Assembly (NCBI GenBank): GCA_910584075.1
Contig: CAJTZI010000024.1
Coordinates: forward strand, 1-30,483
Source of the DNA: an uncultured Oscillibacter sp.
GTDB taxonomy: Bacteria; Bacillota; Clostridia; Oscillospirales; Oscillospiraceae
Direction of reading: 5' to 3'
DNA: 30,483 nucleotides
Under the pieces are notes generated by a model. The model saw only the letters and a list, made by a program, of their open reading frames with translations, made no database searches and was not told the DNA's origin. The position numbers and the translations under genes are program-made. This document shows positions 25,603-30,483 of this stretch, piece by piece (positions within the stretch are counted from its first letter, which is position 1; each line of letters begins with the position of its first letter).

Positions 25603-26362
25603 ATGGATATTTCCAAGCTGAGAGCGGTCTGGAAACAGGAGGAGGCCCGGGCACAGATCCGCGGGTGGGACTTCTCCCCCCATCCGCGGCAGGTTTGAAG
25701 AGGAGCACGACCTGCCCTGGTCCTATGCGGAGACCGTCCGGGAGTATCTTCGCCCGGACGCCATGCTCCTGGACTGCGACACCGGAGGCGGCGAGTTTTT
25801 GCTCTCCCTCCGCCACCCCGCGGGCCGGACCGCCGCCTCGGAGGGCTATCCCCCCAATGCGCGGCTGTGCGGGGAGCGGCTGCTGCCCCTGGGGATCGAC
25901 TTCAGGCCCTGCGCCGACCCCGCGGCGCTCCCCTGGCCGGACGGCACCTTTGACGTTATTCTCAACCGCCACGGCTCCTTCCACGCCCCGGAGCTGTTCC
26001 GGCTGCTGAAAAGGGGCGGCGTGTTCATCACGGAGCAGGTGGGCGGCGACAATGACCGGGACCTGGTGGAGCGGGTGCTGCCGGGGACGGAAAAGCCCTA
26101 TCCCCACATGAATCTGACGGAGCAGCGGGCGGCGTTTGAGGCGGCGGGGTTCCGCATCCTGCGGGCGGAGGAGGCCTACCGGCCCATTCTCTTCTACGAC
26201 GTGGGGGCCTTTGTCTGGTTTGCCCGGATCATCCAGTGGGAATTCCCGGACTTCTCCGTGGACCGGTGCTTTCAGGAGCTGCTGGCCATGCAGGAGGAGA
26301 TTGAGCGGACGGGAGAGATTCGGGGGACCATCCACCGTTACCTGATCGCTGCCGGAAAATGA
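25603..26362 (+). pseudogene. SAM-dependent methyltransferase, frameshifted in a C6 run
   Basis: The first frame, from ATG 25603 with a good ribosome site, encodes MDISKLRAVWKQEEA and IRGWDFSP, then runs into a stop at 25696-25698. Removing one C from the run at 25676-25681 restores SPIRGRFEEEHDLPWSYAET and continues in frame to 26362, about 252 residues. The rest is a class I methyltransferase: LLDCDTGGGEFLLSL is the SAM-binding motif I, FDVILNRHGSFHAPELFRLL and KRGGVFITEQVGGDNDRDLV are later motifs. The acceptor is unknown. This may be a true inactivating indel, slippage-controlled expression, or a sequencing error in the homopolymer. An internal start at 25763 would lack the N-terminal region. 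Confidence 0.85.
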
Positions 26363-26797
26363 CTAATTCCAGCGTTTGAAGACCACGATCTCGGCGTCCG
26401 CGCCGTTCCCGCCATATTCGGACACCGCCAGGTACGTCTCGTCGGCGGCGACACCGTAGCACCGGCCGCTGCCTTTTTTATGGATCTGACTGCCCAGATA
26501 GATCCGGTCGTCGTCCCACAGCTTCACGGTCTGTCCGCTGGGCAGGGTGTACGGGATGTTGATCAAAGAACCTCTCAGGGCGTTGAGATCCGTCCGCTCC
26601 TCCAGCTCCGGGATGTCCAGGGCGCGGAACGCCGCGATCAGCGCCGCTTTCAGCTCGGCCAGAGCCGTCTCACCTCTCCGGCAGCACTCCGCCGCCACGC
26701 ACGTTCCCCCAAAGGGCCTGCCGCCACTCTCTGCGCACCCCTTGCAGACGGTATTCCATTCACATGTGGTACAGTCAATTCCGCAGATGGATTTCAT
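26363..26797 (-). CDS. DUF3795-family cysteine-cluster protein
   Basis: 144 residues. The N-terminus carries a cysteine-rich cluster: Cys5, Cys9, Cys12, Cys18, Cys21, Cys33, Cys38 and Cys39 in SICGIDCTTCEW, TVCKGCAESGG and GTCVAAECC. This pattern is typical of DUF3795, thought to bind metal. The second half (about 75-144) looks like a separate beta-rich segment (SGQTVKLWDDDRIYLGSQIH). Role unknown. ATG at 26795-26797 has GGAGGAAG upstream. Its stop abuts the stop of the convergent methyltransferase with no gap. The SLOG gene ends 54 bp upstream on the same strand, so they may be co-transcribed. Confidence 0.8.
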   Translation of the reverse strand: MKSICGIDCTTCEWNTVCKGCAESGGRPFGGTCVAAECCRRGETALAELKAALIAAFRALDIPELEERTDLNALRGSLINIPYTLPSGQTVKLWDDDRIYLGSQIHKKGSGRCYGVAADETYLAVSEYGGNGADAEIVVFKRWN

Positions 26798-26851
26798 GGC
26801 GTCTTCCTCCGTGTCCTTTGATTCTCCGGGCCGCCGTTGTGGCGGATGCCT

Positions 26852-27364
26852 TTACGGCTCTGTCAAAATGGGCAGGTCCACCACGGAGACGCCCCGCCTG
26901 ATGGCGTACTCCACTGTGTACCGGGTGCCGCCGGGGGTTCCGTCAAAGGCGGCGATCAGCAGCGAGGCGTGTTCCACCATGTACCGGTCCCGCCGGTGCA
27001 TACAGGCGGAGGTGTACCGGGCGGAGACCACGGTCTCGTAGTCGCAGGCCGCCACCAGCCGGGCATACCGCTCCCGCTGGGCCGGAGGCCATGCGCCGGC
27101 CTGAGTGGGGCAGGGGATCGCGGCCTCCAGGGTCACATCCGGGCGGGCCGCCCGCAGGCGGAGGACAGCCTCACAGAAATAGAGATCGCACCCCAGGGCC
27201 ATGCCGCAGAGAAAGTGGCGGTAGCCCTCCTGATAGGCGGCCTCCAGCGCGTCCGCGATGCGCCGCTTCAGGGCTGCGCACCGGGGATCCTCCTCCCGGG
27301 AGCCCCAGGGGAGCTTTGCGGGGCGGTGTCCCGTAAAGCAGCACGAGATCTGCCTTGCCCGCAT
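26852..27364 (-). CDS. SLOG-family protein (DUF1273/YpsA-like)
   Basis: 170 residues with a Rossmann-like SLOG fold. Diagnostic pieces are CCFTGHRPAKLPWG at the N-terminus, the FLCGMALGCDLYFCEAVLRL segment, and AAFDGTPGGTRYTVEYA near the C-terminus, where the GGT(R/x)xT motif binds a nucleotide or its derivative. YpsA of Bacillus affects cell division and stress, but the ligand is unsettled and relatives occur in defence and nucleotide-signalling settings. ATG at 27362-27364 has GAGGAGG upstream. Downstream is DUF3795 with no terminator between. Confidence 0.88.
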   Translation of the reverse strand: MRARQISCCFTGHRPAKLPWGSREEDPRCAALKRRIADALEAAYQEGYRHFLCGMALGCDLYFCEAVLRLRAARPDVTLEAAIPCPTQAGAWPPAQRERYARLVAACDYETVVSARYTSACMHRRDRYMVEHASLLIAAFDGTPGGTRYTVEYAIRRGVSVVDLPILTEP

Positions 27365-27397
27365 ACGGCCGCCTCCTCTCCCTTTGATCTTTCCTCC

Positions 27398-27426
27398 AGT
27401 ATAGAACATTTGTTTCTGATTGTAAA
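27398..27426 (-). promoter_or_regulatory. Promoter of the SLOG gene
   Basis: On the minus strand TTTACA (27421-27426), 17 bp and TATACT (27398-27403). It lies immediately downstream of the large hairpin that ends the DUF4397 unit. Confidence 0.7.
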
Positions 27427-27439
27427 GAGTTTTTTCAGC

Positions 27440-27479
27440 GGCCGCGGGGGGAGAGACCTTGATCTCTCCCCCCGCGGCC
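27440..27479 (-). terminator. 17-bp perfect stem after the DUF4397 gene
   Basis: The arm at 27440-27456 (GGCCGCGGGGGGAGAGA) and its perfect complement at 27463-27479 enclose a 6-nt loop. On the minus strand an A-run follows instead of a U-tract, so termination may be Rho-dependent or partial. It directly follows the stop at 27493. Confidence 0.65.
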
Positions 27480-27492
27480 TTGGAGGACCGGC

Positions 27493-28491
27493 TTACCGGT
27501 CCATCAGGATCAGGTTCTGGATTTGGTTGCGCCCGCTGCCGCTCTGGAGCAGGTAGACGGTGTAGATGGCATTGCTGACCACGTTCAGGTACAGGGAGCC
27601 GAAGGTCTCGTGAGGCGGGTAGACGCCCAGCCACGCGGAGTCCATGGTCTCGATGTCCGCGGAGGCGGGCATGGGCATCAGATCCGTGTCCGCGTAGAAG
27701 AACTGATAGGTGCCGGGCATGATCCGCTTGAAGACACCCACCTCCTTGTACCGCAGGTCGCCGTAGACCACCCGGCCGTCGCTCATGATCACGTCCATGG
27801 GGCCGGTGTTGATGGCCAGGTTTCCCACCCGGAAGCTGGAGTAACCGTTGCTGGGCGGGCAGCAGCTGTCTGTGATCTGGAGCAGGTCCAGGCCGCCGGC
27901 GGTGTTGATGATGGCGATGGTGGAAATGCCGTTGGCCTGGAAGGGCATGGTCTTCTGAATGTAGATGTAGCCGTCGGTGCCGGTGACGGTCACCGTCTGA
28001 TAGCCGGAGCCCACCCGGCCGTAGTTGGTGGCGGAGGCGTAGTTCAGCAGGTTTACGGCCCGGGTGTTGCCTACAAAGATTCGGAAGGCCTGATAGCCGT
28101 AGGCGGCATTGAGAAACCGGACCTTGGATGCGCTGGGCCATACGGTGCCGATGATCCCCGGCAGGATGGTTACCCCGCCGCAGAAGCCGCCGGGGCAGAC
28201 CCAGCCGCTGTTATTTCCGCCGCCGGGATAGACAGGGCCGCCCTCTCCGGGATTGGGCAGGGGGATGACAGGCTCCACCACCGGGCCGTCATTGCCGGGG
28301 TAGACGGGGCCGCCCTCTCCGGGATTGGGCAGGGGGATGACGGGGACCTGGCCGGGGTCCATGTCGCCGGGATAGACGGGGCCGCCCTCCCCGGGGTTGG
28401 GCAGGGGAATGACGGGGATCTGGCCGGGATCCATTCTCCTGCCGCCCTGCCGGGCGGGGGAGGAGACATAGCCGCGGGTGTTTTGTTCCAT
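27493..28491 (-). CDS. DUF4397 protein with N-terminal Pro/Gly-rich triple repeat
   Basis: 332 residues. After about 20 residues come three copies of VIPLPNPGEGGPVYPG (about 27-90), then GWVCPGGFCGG and a DUF4397-type region from VRFLNAAYGYQAFRIFVGNT onward, rich in beta strands (YQTVTVTGTDGYIYIQKTMP). DUF4397 domains are beta-sandwich modules of surface or envelope proteins. No classical signal peptide is seen. I place the start at ATG 28489-28491; a TTG two codons upstream is possible. The AAAGGAGG lies 31 nt away with a hairpin between. A weak sigma-E-like -10 (CATAAAAT on the minus strand, 28547-28554) hints at a sporulation coat role, but no -35 supports it. Confidence 0.82.
   Translation of the reverse strand: MEQNTRGYVSSPARQGGRRMDPGQIPVIPLPNPGEGGPVYPGDMDPGQVPVIPLPNPGEGGPVYPGNDGPVVEPVIPLPNPGEGGPVYPGGGNNSGWVCPGGFCGGVTILPGIIGTVWPSASKVRFLNAAYGYQAFRIFVGNTRAVNLLNYASATNYGRVGSGYQTVTVTGTDGYIYIQKTMPFQANGISTIAIINTAGGLDLLQITDSCCPPSNGYSSFRVGNLAINTGPMDVIMSDGRVVYGDLRYKEVGVFKRIMPGTYQFFYADTDLMPMPASADIETMDSAWLGVYPPHETFGSLYLNVVSNAIYTVYLLQSGSGRNQIQNLILMDR
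28221..28424 (-). repeat. Three near-identical in-frame repeat units in the DUF4397 gene
   Basis: Each unit encodes PVIPLPNPGEGGPVYPG; spacers are DMDPGQV and NDGPVVE. The DNA copies are highly similar (for example GGATTGGGCAGGGGGATGAC), so copy number could change by recombination or slippage. Confidence 0.75.
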
Positions 28492-28500
28492 AAACAATCA

Positions 28501-28530
28501 ACCGGAACTGTGGTTCCGGTGTCCTCCTTT
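28501..28530 (-). promoter_or_regulatory. Hairpin between ribosome site and start codon of the DUF4397 gene
   Basis: ACCGGAAC (28501-28508) and GTTCCGGT (28513-28520) form a perfect 8-bp stem with a 4-nt loop. It sits between AAAGGAGG (28523-28530) and ATG 28491. Folded, it shortens the effective gap from about 31 to about 11 nt. Confidence 0.6.
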
Positions 28531-28582
28531 CAGATGGTGCTGAGCCATTTTATGCGGCGGCGGCCCTGGCTGTGCAGGGTCC

Positions 28583-28611
28583 TTGCGCCGGGAGGAATTG
28601 GGTGGTAGAAT
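28583..28611 (+). promoter_or_regulatory. Promoter of the paired acetyltransferases
   Basis: TTGCGC (28583-28588), 17 bp and TAGAAT (28606-28611), about 30 nt before the start with AGGAGG between. Confidence 0.55.
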
Positions 28612-28642
28612 AAGGACGGCACTGAGGGATAGGAGGCGGATT

Positions 28643-29170
28643 ATGATTTTGGAGACGGAGCGGATGTATCTGCGGGAACTGTGCCAGGGAGATTTTGACG
28701 CCCTGTGCGCTATGCTGAAAGACCCGGAGGTCATGTACGCCTACGGGGGAGCGTTCAGCGACGAGGAGTCCCACGCCTGGCTGGACCGGCAGATTCTGCG
28801 CTACCAGACCTGGGGATTCGGCCTGTGGGCCGCCGTTCACAGCGGGACGGATACGCTGATTGGCCAGTGCGGATTGACGGTGCAGTCCTGGAAGAACACG
28901 GAGGTTCTGGAGATCGGCTACCTCTTTTGCCGCGCGTACTGGCACCAGGGGTACGCCTCGGAGGCCGCCAGGGCCTGCAAAAAATACGCCTTTGAGACGC
29001 TTGGAGCCGAAGAGGTGTGCTCCATTATCCGGGATACCAACACGGCCTCACAGAAGGTGGCGCTGCGGAACGGAATGAGGAAGGAGGACAGCTGGACAAA
29101 GCACTATCGGGGCGTGGATATGCCCCACGACCGGTATGTGGTCCGCTGTGATGGGAGGGAGAGACGATGA
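28643..29170 (+). CDS. GNAT acetyltransferase, RimJ/RimL-like
   Basis: 175 residues. It starts ETERMYLRELCQGDFDALCA, the usual opening of Acetyltransf_3 enzymes that include ribosomal-protein and antibiotic acetylases. EIGYLFCRAYWHQGYASEAA (about 92-111) is the acetyl-CoA-binding stretch, and NTASQKVALRNGMRKED the NxxSxxxxxKxGF-like motif near the end. Substrate unknown. ATG at 28643 follows AGGAGGCGG; the frame extends further 5' but the ribosome site decides it. Its TGA overlaps the ATG of the next gene by 4 nt. Confidence 0.9.
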   Translation: MILETERMYLRELCQGDFDALCAMLKDPEVMYAYGGAFSDEESHAWLDRQILRYQTWGFGLWAAVHSGTDTLIGQCGLTVQSWKNTEVLEIGYLFCRAYWHQGYASEAARACKKYAFETLGAEEVCSIIRDTNTASQKVALRNGMRKEDSWTKHYRGVDMPHDRYVVRCDGRERR

Positions 29171-29691
29171 CAGAGATTCGGAGAGGAACCCCGGCGGACA
29201 TTCCGGGGATCGCGGCCATCTACGACCGCATTTTGACGGAGGAGGAGGCCGGACGGGCCAGCGTGGGCTGGGTCCGGGGCGTGTATCCCACGGAGGCCTC
29301 CGCCCGGGAGGCCCTGGAGGCGGGAGAGCTGTTTGTCATGGCGGAGGAGGGCGTTCTCACCGCCGCCGCCCGGATCAACCAGACCCAGGTGCCGGTGTAC
29401 AGCCAGGTCCCCTGGCGGTGGCAGGCCCCGCCGGAGCAGGTCATGGTGCTGCACACCCTGGTGGTGGATCCGCTGTGGAAGGGCCGGGGCTGCGGGTCCG
29501 CCTTTGTGGCGTTTTACGAGCGGTACGCCCGGGAGCGGGGGTGCGCCTGCCTGCGGATGGACACCAACGAGAAAAACGCCTCCGCCCGGGCCCTGTACGC
29601 CCGCCTGGGCTACCGGGAGGCGGGGATTGTCCCCTGCGCGTTCAACGGCATCCCCGGGGTGGGGCTGGTGTGCCTGGAGAAGAAATTGTAA
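29167..29691 (+). CDS. GNAT acetyltransferase
   Basis: 174 residues. Starts IRRGTPADIPGIAAIYDRIL; the motif A strand and loop are MVLHTLVVDPLWKGRGCGSA with R-G-C-G-S at the CoA pyrophosphate site, followed by LRMDTNEKNASARALYARLG, a classic motif B. A distinct family from its upstream partner, with which it shares an ATGA overlap, so the two products may act together. Substrate unknown. Confidence 0.9.
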   Translation: MTEIRRGTPADIPGIAAIYDRILTEEEAGRASVGWVRGVYPTEASAREALEAGELFVMAEEGVLTAAARINQTQVPVYSQVPWRWQAPPEQVMVLHTLVVDPLWKGRGCGSAFVAFYERYARERGCACLRMDTNEKNASARALYARLGYREAGIVPCAFNGIPGVGLVCLEKKL

Positions 29692-29746
29692 GGGACGGCC
29701 CCTGGCCGTCCCGGTTCTCCGGGAGCGTCGGCCTCTAAAAAAGACC

Positions 29747-29780
29747 AGCCCCTCTCCCTGTTGTCCGGGAGAGGGGCTGT
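29747..29780. terminator. Bidirectional terminator between the acetyltransferases and the secreted-protein gene
   Basis: AGCCCCTCTCCC and GGGAGAGGGGCT form a 12-bp stem with an 8-nt loop. GTTTATGTT follows on the plus strand, and GGTCTTTTTT on the minus strand. A second small hairpin, GGGACGGCC/GGCCGTCCC, lies just after the acetyltransferase stop (29692-29712). Confidence 0.85.
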
Positions 29781-29802
29781 TTATGTTGTAGAGCTGGGCA
29801 AT

Positions 29803-30240
29803 TTAATAGAGGGTGCCGTCGGCGGTGCAGGAGAGGGAGAGGCGGAGCGTTTTCTGTACGCCGTTATACTTGAAGTACGCCGTGCCGGAGGCGGTGTTGC
29901 CGGAATGGGTGGGCTCTCCGCGGAGATATGCTCCTCCATTATACCCTGAACCTGTAACGCTGATATACACGGGCTTTGCGGTAGAGCCGGAAATATCAAA
30001 GTCGGCGTATAGCGTTGCGGTGCCAATCAGAGTGGAGCCTTGGTACAAATCATTGGATACTTCTCCACTGATGACGGCATTACCTGACCGCGCCATGGGA
30101 TACTGGGTAATAGTTTCCACCACATAAAAACCGTCACCCAAATCAATAACTTTTCCCTCGGGTTCGGCGGCAAGAGCTGTGGTGTTGGTAATGCACAGGA
30201 TTACCATAACCAGGCAAAAGAGAGTACATACTTTTTTCAT
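29803..30240 (-). CDS. Secreted small protein of unknown function
   Basis: 145 residues. A clear signal peptide: MKKVCTLFCLVMVILCITNT followed by TALAA with a likely cut after ALA near residue 25. The mature part is Gly/Ser/Thr-rich and beta-strand-like (VISGEVSNDLYQGSTLIGTA, YISVTGSGYNGGAYLRGEPT), ending SLSCTADGTLY. I recognise no family. ATG at 30238-30240 is preferred (8 nt after GGAGGA); an ATG at 30244-30246 overlaps the upstream stop. Low GC and spacing suggest a separate origin from the arg region. Confidence 0.75.
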   Translation of the reverse strand: MKKVCTLFCLVMVILCITNTTALAAEPEGKVIDLGDGFYVVETITQYPMARSGNAVISGEVSNDLYQGSTLIGTATLYADFDISGSTAKPVYISVTGSGYNGGAYLRGEPTHSGNTASGTAYFKYNGVQKTLRLSLSCTADGTLY

Positions 30241-30242
30241 GT

Positions 30243-30483
30243 TCATTCTCCTCCATAAAAGCGTGATTCTTCTGGAAGCTGGTCTATGATAGCCTCAACT
30301 TCTTCCGGAGGCATTTCCTGCGGAATGCCTCTGACTGTATAGAAGTATTGACCAATTTCCGTGGACTGTCGGTATTTGATGTACAGAAAAGCCAACAGGG
30401 CGATCAGCACAATGATAATGGCCGCCACCGCCCCCCAACGGATTAGCCGCCGCCGTTTTTGGGCAGTCTTCACCGTGGCCTCA
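30243..30483 (-). CDS. Small membrane protein, runs to the right edge
   Basis: At least 76 residues from a GTG at 30471-30473; the frame stays open to the window edge, so the true start may lie outside. It has a basic N-terminus (KTAQKRRRLIRW), one membrane segment (GAVAAIIIVLIALLAFLYIK) and an acidic tail ending PEESRFYGGE. Its stop overlaps an ATG of the secreted-protein gene, so the two are coupled, possibly a membrane partner for the secreted product. Not recognised. Confidence 0.6.
   Translation of the reverse strand, partial: EATVKTAQKRRRLIRWGAVAAIIIVLIALLAFLYIKYRQSTEIGQYFYTVRGIPQEMPPEEVEAIIDQLPEESRFYGGE

Overview
The window looks like chromosome from a GC-rich, endospore-forming gut clostridium, probably Oscillospiraceae in the Flavonifractor/Pseudoflavonifractor/Lawsonibacter neighbourhood. 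This rests on a spoVAF-type spore membrane gene with a sigma-G-like promoter, strong AGGAGG ribosome sites, clostridial families such as DUF3788, DUF3795 and DUF4397, and coding DNA rich in G and C set against AT-rich promoters. The genus is an inference. I see no tRNA, rRNA, CRISPR array or intact mobile element.

Layout. 1-530: a truncated hybrid-cluster-protein gene (hcp) abuts what looks like the tail of a serine recombinase, an insertion scar. 583-2289: spoVAF-like gene and a small ferredoxin, both on the minus strand. 2491-2877: a free-standing transcription unit with a near-consensus promoter and a strong terminator but no intact gene, the best candidate for an undescribed or poorly known structured RNA. 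3008-6743: glycolytic gap (minus) divergent from a LacI-type regulator and fumC (plus). One short motif, TTTGCGTAA, recurs in both promoters. 6750-7868: a decayed XRE regulator, a small Arc-like repressor that may start at ATT, and a hairpin-rich gap of about 600 bp.

7869-16373: a complete arginine operon, argG-argH-argC-argJ-argB-argD-argF. It starts from a promoter carrying an ArgR-type box and ends at a 20-bp-stem terminator. ArgJ can recycle the acetyl group, ArgB, ArgC and ArgD make acetylornithine, ArgF makes citrulline, and ArgG and ArgH finish arginine. The ArgC is the short type 2 form.

16547-21252 (mostly minus): a TetR regulator with a 13-bp inverted-repeat operator, coupled to a flavinylated FMN-binding membrane protein; a zinc-ribbon/Ig-like/SH3b envelope protein; then birA followed by a two-gene chromate-transporter-type pair. 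The birA leader holds two interleaved perfect inverted repeats. 21419-24718: a DUF3788 gene, then a glycosyltransferase plus O-antigen-ligase-like pair. 24792-30483: a patchwork of single genes: three GNAT acetyltransferases, a methyltransferase frameshifted in a C6 run, DUF3795, a SLOG/DUF1273 protein, a DUF4397 protein with a Pro/Gly-rich triple repeat and an unusual leader, and a coupled membrane/secreted pair running off the right edge.
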